Shown here: positions 1 through 10,200 of the stretch, in pieces
Position numbering within the stretch: position 1 is the first letter of the stretch
Layout of the letters: each line of letters begins with the position of its first letter
Assembly: GCF_000740795.1 (NCBI RefSeq)
Contig: NZ_JGYG01000002.1
Coordinates: 124,001 to 188,000, forward strand
Length of the DNA stretch: 64,000 nucleotides
Direction: 5' to 3'
Origin: Haematobacter massiliensis
GTDB taxonomy: Bacteria; Pseudomonadota; Alphaproteobacteria; Rhodobacterales; Rhodobacteraceae
Notes under the pieces: model-generated
Database searches by the model: none
What the model was told of the DNA's origin: nothing
The model's input: the letters and a program-made list of their open reading frames with translations, nothing else
Program-made: the position numbers and the translations under genes

Positions 1-787
1 GGCGGGGCTGCTCTGGCTCCGCCCACTGCTCGGTGTCCGCCGCGAGGCGCTGCGGGAGGTGCTTTCGCGCCAGGGCATCCGCTGGGCAGAAGACCCCAGC
101 AACACCGATCCGCGCTATGATCGCGTGCGCATGCGTCAGGCGCTGCCGGCGTTCGGCGCGCTCGGTCTGACGGTGGAGCGGCTCGCCGACACGGCTGCGC
201 GGCTCGGCGAGGCGCGGGATGCCCTCGCAGCTCAGGCGGCGCTTGCGGCACGCGCACTCCTTCGGGTGGAGGCCGGGGATGTTCTCGCCGATCTTGCCGG
301 GCTGGCGGCGGAACCGGTGGAGATTCGCGCGCGCCTGCTTTCGGCCGCGCTTTGTTGGGTGTCGTCGGCGGAATACCGCCCTCGCCGTGCCGCTTTGGAC
401 CGGCTCTCGTCTGATCTCGCGAAGGGCAGGGGCGGCACACTGCACGGATGCCTCGTAACGGAGCGTCACGGTGTCGCACGAATCGGGCGGGAGCCGCGGG
501 CGGTTCTGGGTCTCCGCTGCCCCGCGCCAGGCATCTGGGATAGCCGTTGGCGGGTTTTTGGCCCCGATTGCGATGATTTGGAGATCGGGGCGCTTGGGCC
601 TAATGGCCTGTCACAGCGTCCGCGGTGGCGGGAAAGCGGCCTGCCCCGCCGCACTCTCCTTGCCCAACCCGCGCTCTGGCAGGGCCAGACCCTGATCGCC
701 GTACCGGTGCTGGACTCCGGCAGCGCATGGCGCGCGGAACTGCGGGAAGGAGCGGATGTGTTCCATTCCTCCCTCATCCCGCATTGA
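1..787 (+). CDS. tilS: tRNA(Ile)-lysidine synthase, C-terminal part (5' end outside window)
   Basis: TilS converts cytidine-34 of the CAU-anticodon tRNA-Ile to lysidine so that it reads AUA. Only the C-terminal part lies here; the reading frame is open from base 2 to the left edge. The first residues, WLRPLLGVRREALR followed by GIRWAEDPSNTDPRYDR, match the conserved TilS stretch just after the catalytic N-terminal domain. The ATP-binding SGGxDS motif must lie upstream of the window. The rest (about 240 residues) is the weakly conserved tRNA-recognition region. Its position directly before ftsH is the usual arrangement in many proteobacteria and supports the call. The stop is 39 bases before the first possible ftsH start. 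Confidence 0.9.
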   Translation, partial: AGLLWLRPLLGVRREALREVLSRQGIRWAEDPSNTDPRYDRVRMRQALPAFGALGLTVERLADTAARLGEARDALAAQAALAARALLRVEAGDVLADLAGLAAEPVEIRARLLSAALCWVSSAEYRPRRAALDRLSSDLAKGRGGTLHGCLVTERHGVARIGREPRAVLGLRCPAPGIWDSRWRVFGPDCDDLEIGALGPNGLSQRPRWRESGLPRRTLLAQPALWQGQTLIAVPVLDSGSAWRAELREGADVFHSSLIPH

Positions 788-874
788 ACCTCTCCCCGTA
801 TTCTCTATCTTAGGAGATAGCAGCGCGTGAGCCCGGACTCCTCCCGGGTTGGCGCGTATCAAGGGGAGTATCTC

Positions 875-2782
<1,908 letters not shown>

Positions 2783-2817
2783 CCTTGAAGCGGCGCTCGC
2801 TTTGAGCCAGATCATAG

Positions 2818-2852
2818 ACGCCCTGGAGCCGTGGCCGCTCCGGGGCGTTTTC
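2818..2852 (+). terminator. Rho-independent terminator of ftsH
   Basis: A 12-bp stem (ACGCCCTGGAGC paired with GCTCCGGGGCGT, one G-U pair) with a 7-base loop runs into TTTTCTTG. It lies between ftsH and corA and probably separates their transcripts. Confidence 0.8.
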
Positions 2853-2878
2853 TTGTCTCCAGCTCCCGGGAGGAGGCC

Positions 2879-3880
2879 ATGATCAAGTTTTACGGTCAGA
2901 CGGCAGGTCAGCTCAGACCACTCGATATTGATCCTGCAGCGCCCCTTCCGGTCGATGCTGCGGTGTGGATCGACCTTTACCAACCCACGCGAGACGAGGA
3001 ACAGTCGCTCGAAGCGGCGCTCGGCATCTCCATTCCGACGCGGGCTGACATGAACGAGATCGAAGCCTCCTCTCGTTTCTATCACGAAGACGGGGCGCTG
3101 TTCATGACGGCCAACGTGCTGTCCCGCCCGGCACAGGGGACCGGAGACCCGGCGCAGCAGGACGTCTTCCTGTCGATGCCTGTCACCTTCATTCTGGTTG
3201 ACACGCATCTGGTGACGGTCCGTTACCACGAACCCCGCTCCTTCCAGATGTACACCACCTGGGCGGAACGGGGCGATGCGCCTTGTGCCAACGGCAACAG
3301 CGTGCTGCTTGGCCTGTTCGAGGCCATCGTCGACCGTCTTGCCGATATCGCGGAAGAGGCGGGTACCGGTCTGGATCTCATTGGGGCCCGGCTGTTTGAT
3401 TCCCTTCCCGACGATGGCGCCCCGGACGAGACACTCGACATGCTGGTGGAGCGTATCGGGAGGGCGGAGGATCTGAACGGGAAGATCATGGCCTCCATCG
3501 TCACGCTGAACCGCGTGGTGACGGCAATGAGCACGCTGCCGAAGATGGATGCGAAGAAGGACGCGAAAGTCAGGCTGAAGACGCTGGGGCGCGACTTGCA
3601 GTCCGTTTCCGATCACGTGGAGCGGCAGGCACGGCGCATTACCTTCCTGCTCGATTCCACCCTTGGCAAGATCAACATCGAACAGACGGGAATCATCAAG
3701 ATCTTCTCCGTGATGTCGCTGGTCTTCATGCCGCCGACGCTGATCGCGTCCATCTATGGAATGAACTTCGATTTCATGCCGGAGCTGCATTGGGAGGGGT
3801 CGTATTACGTGGTGATCCTGCTGATGATCTTCTCCTCCGTCGCGCCATATCTGTATTTCAGGAAGAAGGGCTGGCTGTGA
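2879..3880 (+). CDS. corA: CorA-family magnesium/divalent cation transporter
   Basis: CorA forms a pentameric inner-membrane channel for Mg2+ (and Co2+/Ni2+). The 333-residue protein has a long charged cytoplasmic N-terminal domain and two C-terminal membrane helices joined by the loop that carries the signature GMN (294-296, within YGMNFDFMPEL). It ends with the basic tail YFRKKGWL typical of the family. The start is the ATG at 2879, preceded by GGGAGGAGG; a longer frame from 2831 would include part of the ftsH terminator. The stop overlaps the next gene by four bases, so the two genes are probably co-transcribed. Metal specificity cannot be read from the sequence. Confidence 0.93.
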   Translation: MIKFYGQTAGQLRPLDIDPAAPLPVDAAVWIDLYQPTRDEEQSLEAALGISIPTRADMNEIEASSRFYHEDGALFMTANVLSRPAQGTGDPAQQDVFLSMPVTFILVDTHLVTVRYHEPRSFQMYTTWAERGDAPCANGNSVLLGLFEAIVDRLADIAEEAGTGLDLIGARLFDSLPDDGAPDETLDMLVERIGRAEDLNGKIMASIVTLNRVVTAMSTLPKMDAKKDAKVRLKTLGRDLQSVSDHVERQARRITFLLDSTLGKINIEQTGIIKIFSVMSLVFMPPTLIASIYGMNFDFMPELHWEGSYYVVILLMIFSSVAPYLYFRKKGWL

Positions 3881-4659
3881 ACGACTGGAACCCGGAACTT
3901 TACCATCGGTTTGCCGATCTGCGCTTGCGACCCGCTCTGGACTTGATGGCGCAGGTGCCACGCCTCCCGGAGGGGGATGTGATCGACCTGGGTTGCGGCA
4001 GTGGAGCGGCTGCCTCCGCACTGGCTGCCCGCTTTCCGGACCGGCGGATCATCGGCGTGGACAGTTCTCCCGCGATGCTGGCCAAGGCCGCGGAAACGGG
4101 AGTTTATGCCGATCTGATCGAGGCGGATGCCGCGACATGGCGACCCGATACGCCGCCTGCGCTGATATTCTCCAATGCCCTGCTGCAATGGTTGCCGGAC
4201 CATGACACGTTGATGCCGCATCTCGTCGCGCTGCTTGAGCCTTATGGCGTTCTTGCGGTGCAGATGCCGCGGCAGGAGGCAGCCCCCTCCCACCGCTTGA
4301 TCCGGGAGGTCGCCGCCGCGCGGTACCCGGACCGGTTCGGCGCCTCGGACGCCTTCCGCGCACCGCTTCGCCCCGCTACCGGCTATGTCCGGCTTCTGGA
4401 ACCGGAGGGAGAGATCAACGCGTGGGAGACGGAATACGTCCAGCGCCTGCAGCATGCGGCGGAGGGGCACCCGGTGCGGATGTTCACCAGTTCCACGGCG
4501 ATGCGTCCCGTTCTGGATCGGCTGACGGCGGAAGAGCAGACGGATTTTATTGCTGCCTATGAAGCCGCCCTCTCTCCTGTCTATCCGCAGGAGCCGGACG
4601 GTACGGTGCTGTTTCCGTTTCTTCGGCTGTTTTTTGTGCTTCGGCGCGGGATCCTGTGA
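3877..4659 (+). CDS. tam: trans-aconitate 2-methyltransferase-like SAM methyltransferase
   Basis: Tam methylates trans-aconitate, a by-product that inhibits aconitase, using S-adenosylmethionine in the cytoplasm. The 260-residue product starts with NDWNPELYHRFADLR, a Tam-typical N-terminus. SAM motif I, VIDLGCGSG, lies at about residues 35-43, followed by the acidic ribose-binding end of strand 2 in GVDSSPAML and the motif FSNALLQWLPDH. Length agrees with the Tam family (about 250-260). Translation starts at a GTG that overlaps the corA stop (GTGA). The pairing with corA has no obvious functional meaning. The substrate assignment comes from family resemblance; another small carboxylate is possible. 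Confidence 0.85.
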   Translation: MNDWNPELYHRFADLRLRPALDLMAQVPRLPEGDVIDLGCGSGAAASALAARFPDRRIIGVDSSPAMLAKAAETGVYADLIEADAATWRPDTPPALIFSNALLQWLPDHDTLMPHLVALLEPYGVLAVQMPRQEAAPSHRLIREVAAARYPDRFGASDAFRAPLRPATGYVRLLEPEGEINAWETEYVQRLQHAAEGHPVRMFTSSTAMRPVLDRLTAEEQTDFIAAYEAALSPVYPQEPDGTVLFPFLRLFFVLRRGIL

Positions 4660-4759
4660 TCCCGCCCGTTTTCTGAACGATGCTGGTGCCCGAGACTTCG
4701 GCCCGCGAGATTGGCCCCGAGATTTCTCCCGCCGCATGACAGCAGGTGCGGATATGCCA

Positions 4760-4785
4760 AAGCTCCCCCTGAGGGGAGTTTCTTC
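4760..4785. terminator. Hairpin between tam and tRNA-Gly, possibly bidirectional
   Basis: A 9-bp stem (4760-4768 with 4773-4781, one G-U pair) closes a CTGA tetraloop. On the plus strand it continues TTTCTTC, suiting tam. On the minus strand it lies just downstream of the tRNA gene, with a weaker T-rich tail. Confidence 0.6.
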
Positions 4786-4804
4786 AGTGACCTGCGAGAT
4801 AAAA

Positions 4805-4879
4805 TGGAGCGGGCGATGGGATTCGAACCCACGACCCCAACCTTGGCAAGGTTGTGCTCTACCCCTGAGCTACGCCCGC
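4805..4879 (-). tRNA. tRNA-Gly, anticodon GCC
   Basis: Read on the minus strand this folds into a full cloverleaf. The acceptor stem is GCGGGCG/CGCCCGC, the D arm carries TAGCTCAGGGGTAGAGCA, the anticodon stem CAACC/GGTTG holds the loop TTGCCAA (anticodon GCC), and the T arm contains GTTCGAATC. The discriminator base is T and CCA is encoded. The span is 75 bases with CCA. Four T residues follow directly. Confidence 0.97.
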
Positions 4880-5002
4880 TTCCTTCTGGGTGAGGGTCAT
4901 TTATCCAACCGTGCCGGGACCCGCAAGACCAAAAACAAGAATTCTGCGAATTCCTTGCACGGGCCAGAGAGGGTGCGGACAAGACCCGTGCCCGAGCGGT
5001 GA

Positions 5003-5356
5003 TCAAGGTCGGCGGACGACTACCTCGAAGCCGCCGTAGATCATCCTGTCCATGCTGAAGGGCGGGTCTTGCGTGTCGGAGGACAGGCGCGGATCGGACA
5101 TGACCTTTTCATTGACGGCGTCGCGATGCGCCCTGTCGCGGAAGGTGATCCATGAGAAGAACACCACCTCGTCATCGGCCAGCAGCACGGCCTGCGGAAA
5201 GGAGGTGAATGGCCCCGAAGCGATATCATCGCCCTTCGCCTCCACCACGCTCAACGCTCCATGTTCCGTCCAGAGCGATCCGGCCAGATCGGCGAGCTTG
5301 CGGTAATCCTCCATCCGGTTCTTTTTGACCGGAACGACGAAACCGTCCACATACAT
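5003..5356 (-). CDS. DUF1428 family protein
   Basis: A 117-residue cytoplasmic protein of the DUF1428 family, a small alpha/beta (dimeric barrel-like) family without an established function. Visible marks are the start MYVDGFVVPVKKNRMEDYRK, the central FSWITFRDRAHRD and the end RMIYGGFEVVV, all family-like. The start chosen is the ATG with GGGAGA upstream; the open frame extends 15 codons further without support. A second DUF1428 gene lies at 21,061-21,420 on the other strand with the same terminal block (RMIFGGFEVI). The gene stands alone between tRNA-Gly and the Kef antiporter. No catalytic residue can be named. Confidence 0.88.
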   Translation of the reverse strand: MYVDGFVVPVKKNRMEDYRKLADLAGSLWTEHGALSVVEAKGDDIASGPFTSFPQAVLLADDEVVFFSWITFRDRAHRDAVNEKVMSDPRLSSDTQDPPFSMDRMIYGGFEVVVRRP

Positions 5357-5434
5357 CGGGGTATCTCCCACTTCCCTTGGAAGGAGACTAGCGCGTGGCA
5401 TTGAACGCGCAACGCGGGTGAGGGACGGAAGGCT

Positions 5435-7189
5435 TCAATTCTGTTTCATGTTGCCGATCAGCAGATCCCGTCCGGCAAAGATGCCGCCGCTGATCTCCAG
5501 CTCCAGCCGTTCCCTGTCGCGCTGCCGGATGCTGGCCACAAGATCGCGGATCGTATCCTCGTCGTTGTCCAGGCGGCGGAGCGCCTCCTCCGCCATTACC
5601 AGGGCGGATTCCATGGTTTCGCGGATCTGCCAGTCCACCCCGGCGTGGACGAGTTCCAGAACATGCTCCCGATCCCAGGCGCGGGCCAGGACGGGCACAT
5701 GCGGAAACTCCGATTTCATCAGCTCGACCGCTTTGACAGCTGCCGTCTTGTCGTCCATCGCAACAAGAACCAGTTTTGCCTCTCCCGCGCCGGCCGCGTG
5801 CAGGATATCGAGCCGCGAGCCGTCACCGTAATGCACCTTGAAACCGTATTCCGCCGCGCTGCGAATCGCGTCCGGGTCAATGTCGATGATGGTGATCGAA
5901 CAGAGCTGGCCCAGCAGCGGCTGACTGGCGATCTGGCCGAAGCGCCCGAAACCGATCAGAAGAACGCTGGCGCGCTGATTGTTGACCGCCTCGACCCCCT
6001 CCATCGAAGGTTTCTCGGGCGGGATAAGCCGGTCGTGGAGGACGATGAGCAGGGGCGTCAACACCATGGAGACGATGATCATCGCGGTGAGGATGGCGTT
6101 TTCCTCCCCGGTGAAGATCCCCGCGCTCGTTGCCGCGGCATAGAGGACGAAGGCGAACTCCCCGCCCTGCGCCATGAGTACCGCGCGCTCGAACGCCTCG
6201 CGGCTGCTGGCCCGGAACAGCCGGGCCACGGCGTAGATGCCGGCCATCTTCAGGATCATGTAGCCCGTGACGCAGATGGCGATCAGTCCGATATTCGCGG
6301 CGATCACCTGCAGGTCCAGCGCCATCCCCACACCGAGGAAGAACAGGCCGAGGAGCATGCCGCGGAACGGTTCCACATCCGCTTCCAGCTGATGCCGGAA
6401 CGAGGATTCGGAGAGCAGCACACCGGCCAGGAATGCGCCCATCGCCATGGACAGTCCCGCCCATTCCATGGCGAGCGCCGCGCCGAGCACGACCAGCAGC
6501 GCCGCCGCCGTCATCACCTCCCGCGCCTTGGACCGGGCAAGTAACCCGAAAAGCGGATCGAGCAGCCACAATCCCGCCGCGACCAGCGCCCCTATGGCCG
6601 CCAGCCCCGTCAGGACGGAGGTGAGCCGGTGCGCCAGCGTCACCTCCTCCCCTCCGCCGGGCGCGATGAAGGCGATGATGGCCAGCAGCGGGACGATCGC
6701 CAGATCCTCCAGAAGCAGCACAGCCACGATCCTTCGCCCGGAGGGGAGGCCCAGTTGCCGCCGCTCCTCCAGCATCTGCATCACGATGGCGGTGGAGGTG
6801 AGTACGAAGCCGGTACCGGCCACGAAGCTCTCAGGCAGCGAATAGCCAAGCGACAGGCCCACGCATGTGAGAAGCGCGATGCAGACGCCCACCTGAGTGG
6901 CTCCGAGCCCGAAGATCTCCCCCCGCATCGACCAGAGGCGGGATGGCTGCATCTCCAGGCCGATGACGAAGAGGAAGATGACCACCCCCAGTTCGGCCAC
7001 GTGGATGATCGCCTGCGGATCGTGGAAGAGCGCCAGCCCATACGGCCCGACGACAAGCCCGGCGGCGAGATAGCCCAGCACCGAGCCGAGCCCCAGACGC
7101 TTGAACAGGGGCACGGCGATGACCGCCCCTGCAAGCAGAGCCACGACCTGAAGCAGGTCAAAGCCGTGGCTGGCGGTTTCACCTTCCAT
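5435..7189 (-). CDS. Kef-type monovalent cation:proton antiporter (CPA2 family) with TrkA-N domain
   Basis: A potassium-efflux or cation/proton antiporter of the CPA2 family in the inner membrane. The 584-residue protein begins with about 380 residues of successive hydrophobic helices (12-13 expected), including the family stretch LGLGSVLGYLAAGLVVGPYGLAL. A cytoplasmic Rossmann domain (TrkA-N/RCK) follows, with the nucleotide-binding turn LLIGFGRFGQIASQ at about residue 410. Such domains gate transport by NAD(H) or, in KefB/C, glutathione adducts. I started at the ATG preceded by GGAGGG; 12 more upstream codons are open. No KefF/KefG partner lies beside it, so I do not choose between KefB, KefC and a general antiporter. 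Confidence 0.9.
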   Translation of the reverse strand: MEGETASHGFDLLQVVALLAGAVIAVPLFKRLGLGSVLGYLAAGLVVGPYGLALFHDPQAIIHVAELGVVIFLFVIGLEMQPSRLWSMRGEIFGLGATQVGVCIALLTCVGLSLGYSLPESFVAGTGFVLTSTAIVMQMLEERRQLGLPSGRRIVAVLLLEDLAIVPLLAIIAFIAPGGGEEVTLAHRLTSVLTGLAAIGALVAAGLWLLDPLFGLLARSKAREVMTAAALLVVLGAALAMEWAGLSMAMGAFLAGVLLSESSFRHQLEADVEPFRGMLLGLFFLGVGMALDLQVIAANIGLIAICVTGYMILKMAGIYAVARLFRASSREAFERAVLMAQGGEFAFVLYAAATSAGIFTGEENAILTAMIIVSMVLTPLLIVLHDRLIPPEKPSMEGVEAVNNQRASVLLIGFGRFGQIASQPLLGQLCSITIIDIDPDAIRSAAEYGFKVHYGDGSRLDILHAAGAGEAKLVLVAMDDKTAAVKAVELMKSEFPHVPVLARAWDREHVLELVHAGVDWQIRETMESALVMAEEALRRLDNDEDTIRDLVASIRQRDRERLELEISGGIFAGRDLLIGNMKQN

Positions 7190-7259
7190 GCGACCCTCCG
7201 CGCGCGCTGTAAGAAGGAGTAGCACGGGAATGTGAAAAGGCTATCGGCATATGCTTTGA

Positions 7260-7287
7260 CCGGGAGGCTGCCTCAGCCGCCTCCCGG
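7260..7287 (-). terminator. Stem-loop just downstream of the acyl-CoA ligase
   Basis: A perfect 9-bp inverted repeat (CCGGGAGGC at 7260-7268 with GCCTCCCGG at 7279-7287) begins 8 bases after the acyl-CoA ligase stop on the minus strand. No T-tract follows, so it may be an mRNA 3' stabiliser rather than an intrinsic terminator. Confidence 0.45.
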
Positions 7288-7294
7288 CCTGCCA

Positions 7295-8866
7295 TCAGGC
7301 TGTCGTTTCTGCGTTCAGCCCGGCATATTCGTTGCGAAGTTCCCGCTTGAGCAGCTTGCCCGCACTGTTGCGGGGAATGTCCGCGCGTACGACGACCCGC
7401 TTCGGCAGCTTGAACGGCGCCAGACGGGAGCGGCAGAAGTCGATCAGCTCCTCCTCCGTCACCGTCATGCCGGGGCGAAGGACGATGATGGCTGTCACCG
7501 CCTCGATCCACCGCTCATGCGGCAGGCCGACAACCGCGACTTCGGAGATGGCGGGGTGCTTGAAGATCGCCTCCTCCACCTCGCGGCTCGCCACCATGGT
7601 GCCGCCGGTCTTGATGACATCTTTCACCCGGTCCACGACGTAGAGGAACCCTTCGTCGTCGAAATATCCGATGTCGCCGCTGTGGAACCAACCGCCCGCA
7701 AAGGCTTCCTCCGTCGCTTCCGGCTTGTCCCAGTAGCCGAGCAGAAGCTGCGGCGAGCGATGCACGATTTCGCCCTGAGTGCCGGGGGGCACGTCGTTCA
7801 TGGCCTCGTCCACCACGCGGGTCTCGACCGTCATCGCAGGTTTGCCGGCGGAGGCAGGTCGGGTGTCGTGGTCCTCCGGCCGAAGGACGGTGGCAAGCGG
7901 GGCGATCTCGCTCTGGCCATAGCAGTTGTAGGCCCCCGATCCCGGCAGCCGCGCGCGCAGTTCCTGCAGTACCGGCACCGGCATGATGGAGGCGCCGTAA
8001 TAGAGCTTGGCGAGGCTGGAAAGGTTCCGCTTGTCGAAATCCGGATGGCGAAGCAGGCTGATCCACACGGTCGGCGGCGCGAAGAAGGAGGTGATGGCCT
8101 CCTCCTCGCACAGCCGCAGCACCGTATCGGCGGCAGGGGCCTCGATCAGCAGGGTGGAGGCCCCGAGCAGCAGTTGCGGCATGGTGAACACATGCATCTG
8201 TGCCGAATGATAGAGCGGCAGCGCCGCCAGAGCCCGGTCCTCCCGCTTGAGGTCGAGCTCCAGCGCGCAGGCCATGTATTCCGACAGCAGCGCCCGATGG
8301 GTCATCATCGCGCCCTTCGGGGCGGCGGTAGTTCCCGATGTATAGAGCAGCTGAACAAGGTCGTTGTCATCCACCGGCAGCAGGTCGAGCCGCGGATCCG
8401 CAGGGCCGGAGGCAGCTGTCAGGACATCAAACCCGTCGCCGCCGTGCAACGTCCCCACGAGCTGGATGCCCGCCGCCTTCGCGGTGTCCATGGCCAGCGA
8501 TGCCAGAGCCGGATCATGGAACAGCGCCGTGGCACCGGACTGGCGGAGCAGATAGTCCAGCTCCGGCGCGGTCAGCGCATAATTGACGGGAACATGAACC
8601 AGACCCGCACGCGTGCAGGCCAGCCAGAGGATGAGATAGGCATCGGAGTTACGCCCGTAAGCCGCCACCCGTTCCCCGCGCGACAGGCCGGCGGCGACCA
8701 GCGCGCCCGCCGTCGCGTCCACCGCGCGCAGCAGTTCGTCATAGCTCCAGCGCCGCGCGCCGAAACTCAGGGCGAGCCGTTCTCTGTTCCGGCGGGCCGA
8801 GCGGCGGAACGCGTCGTAGATCGTGTTGCGCCGGGCGAGCGCGCCCGCACGTATATCGTCGGTCAT
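7295..8866 (-). CDS. AMP-dependent fatty-acyl-CoA synthetase/ligase
   Basis: An adenylate-forming enzyme that activates a carboxylic acid with ATP and joins it to CoA. The 523-residue product carries the phosphate-binding motif YTSGTTAAPKG (about 175-185), the YNCYGQSE region, the motif WFHSGDIGYFDDEGFLYVVDR, and a C-terminal PRNSAGKLLKREL segment with the catalytic lysine. The start is the ATG 13 bases after GAGGAGGA. It is transcribed away from the ABC importer at 9,158 and shares a 291-base intergenic region with it. The substrate cannot be told from sequence: medium/long-chain fatty acids are usual, but aryl or steroid-side-chain acids are possible. A 9-bp hairpin follows the stop. Confidence 0.88.
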   Translation of the reverse strand: MTDDIRAGALARRNTIYDAFRRSARRNRERLALSFGARRWSYDELLRAVDATAGALVAAGLSRGERVAAYGRNSDAYLILWLACTRAGLVHVPVNYALTAPELDYLLRQSGATALFHDPALASLAMDTAKAAGIQLVGTLHGGDGFDVLTAASGPADPRLDLLPVDDNDLVQLLYTSGTTAAPKGAMMTHRALLSEYMACALELDLKREDRALAALPLYHSAQMHVFTMPQLLLGASTLLIEAPAADTVLRLCEEEAITSFFAPPTVWISLLRHPDFDKRNLSSLAKLYYGASIMPVPVLQELRARLPGSGAYNCYGQSEIAPLATVLRPEDHDTRPASAGKPAMTVETRVVDEAMNDVPPGTQGEIVHRSPQLLLGYWDKPEATEEAFAGGWFHSGDIGYFDDEGFLYVVDRVKDVIKTGGTMVASREVEEAIFKHPAISEVAVVGLPHERWIEAVTAIIVLRPGMTVTEEELIDFCRSRLAPFKLPKRVVVRADIPRNSAGKLLKRELRNEYAGLNAETTA

Positions 8867-9088
8867 GTCTTCCTCCTCGTGGCGCGCGTCCCCATGGGGC
8901 CTCCTTCGCGCGCCGTCGTCCACCGGGCGATGCCGGTGCCGCCATCCTGTCGAGTCCCGGGGATACCCGCAAGTAGCCGTGCAGTCGGAATGTCACGTGA
9001 ACCCTGCGCGTGGGCTGGACGCGAGCGGACTGAGCAGGTCCGCGCAATTATTGTGCGATGCCCCATTTTTCCGCGATGGCTGGCTGAA

Positions 9089-9102
9089 TTTGTATAGACA
9101 AA
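9089..9102. promoter_or_regulatory. Putative HutC operator before the ABC importer
   Basis: TTTGTATAGACAAA is an inverted repeat with 6 of 7 arm positions matching. It has the TTGTATAnACAA form used by GntR/HutC-type repressors. It lies 56 bases before the start of the substrate-binding protein gene and about 2.8 kb before the perfect palindrome in front of hutI. The same repressor, encoded at 19,846-20,565, may therefore bind both. Confidence 0.6.
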
Positions 9103-9157
9103 ATCGGCTGTCATGCATTCTGCTCGGCAAAAGACTACTGCACAGGGTGGAAGAAAG

Positions 9158-10099
9158 ATGAATGCCAGAACGCTTTTCGGCGCTTTCGCGCTGGGTCTGA
9201 TCTCAAGCGCGGCAGGGGCCGCCACTCCGGTCACCGTCGGACTTTCCGGCTGGACCGGCTTCGCGCCGCTCACGCTCGCCAAGGAAGCGGGTATCTTCGA
9301 GAAGAACGGTCTCGATGTGTCGCTGAAGAAAATCCCGCAGGCCAGCCGCGGTCTCGCCATGGCCTCCGGCGACATTCAGTGCGCGGCGACGACCGTGGAA
9401 ACGTGGCTGGTGTGGAGCGCGAACGGCGTGCCGGCCAAACAGATCTTCCAGCTCGACAAATCGCATGGCGCGGACGGGATGGTGGTGCGCGGCGATGTCG
9501 AGAAGATCGCTGACCTGAAGGGCAAGACCGTCGCGGCCTCCGCCCCCGGAACCTCGCCCTATTTCTTCCTCGCGTGGATTCTCAACGAAAACGGGATGAA
9601 GATCTCGGACGTCCGCGTGGTGAACCTCGAACCCGGCCCGGCGGCGCAGGCCTTCATCGCCGGTCAGAACGACGCGGCCATGACCTATGAACCCTATCTT
9701 TCCTCCGTGCGGGAGGCCAAGGATGCGGGCAGGATCATCGCCACGACGATCGACTATCCGGCCGTGATGGATACTTTCGGCTGCACCCCGGATTTCCTGT
9801 CGAAAAACCCGGAGGCCGCAAAGGCACTGGCGAAGAGCTATCAGGAAGCGCTCGACCTCATCAAGGCAGAGCCTGAGAAGGCCTTCGGCATCATGGGCGC
9901 CGATGTGAACCAGACGGCGGAGCAGTTCAAGGGATCGGCCCAGTATCTGGAGTGGCAGGATCTGGCGGCGGCCAAGACCTTCTTCGCCGGTGAATATCTT
10001 GATTTCGCGGGCAAGGCCGGAAAGCTGATGGTGGAGATGGGCCTGCTGAAGTCCGAACCCGACGTGGCCGCGCTGATCGACACGCAGTTCATCCAGTAA
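9158..10099 (+). CDS. NitT/TauT-family ABC transporter substrate-binding protein
   Basis: A periplasmic binding protein of the NMT1/THI5-like (SsuA/TauA/NrtA) fold that delivers a small solute to the permease encoded downstream. The 313-residue precursor has a Sec signal peptide (residues 1-21, ending SSAAGA). The mature part starts VTVGLSGWTGFAPLTLAKEAG and contains the family stretch ADGMVVRGDVEKIADLKGKTVA. The start chosen is the ATG after GGAAGAAAG; the open frame begins 15 codons earlier. A HutC-like palindrome lies upstream and the hut operon starts 1.9 kb downstream on the same strand. I infer the ligand is histidine, urocanate or a related compound; taurine, nitrate, sulfonates or pyrimidine precursors are alternatives. 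Confidence 0.87.
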   Translation: MNARTLFGAFALGLISSAAGAATPVTVGLSGWTGFAPLTLAKEAGIFEKNGLDVSLKKIPQASRGLAMASGDIQCAATTVETWLVWSANGVPAKQIFQLDKSHGADGMVVRGDVEKIADLKGKTVAASAPGTSPYFFLAWILNENGMKISDVRVVNLEPGPAAQAFIAGQNDAAMTYEPYLSSVREAKDAGRIIATTIDYPAVMDTFGCTPDFLSKNPEAAKALAKSYQEALDLIKAEPEKAFGIMGADVNQTAEQFKGSAQYLEWQDLAAAKTFFAGEYLDFAGKAGKLMVEMGLLKSEPDVAALIDTQFIQ

Positions 10100-10109
10100 C
10101 GCAACAACC

Positions 10110-10136
10110 GGGCGGGAGTGCTGCTTCCGCCCGCCC
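10110..10136 (+). other. Intercistronic stem-loop between binding-protein and permease genes
   Basis: GGGCGGG (10110-10116) pairs with CCCGCCC (10130-10136) directly after the binding-protein stop. No T-tract follows. Hairpins at this place often protect the binding-protein mRNA and reduce read-through into the permease. Confidence 0.45.
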
Positions 10137-10200
10137 CCAGTGACAGCCGACAGCCGATGGCCTGTTCGGACCAACAACCGGGAAGGCCGCCGGAAAGCTC

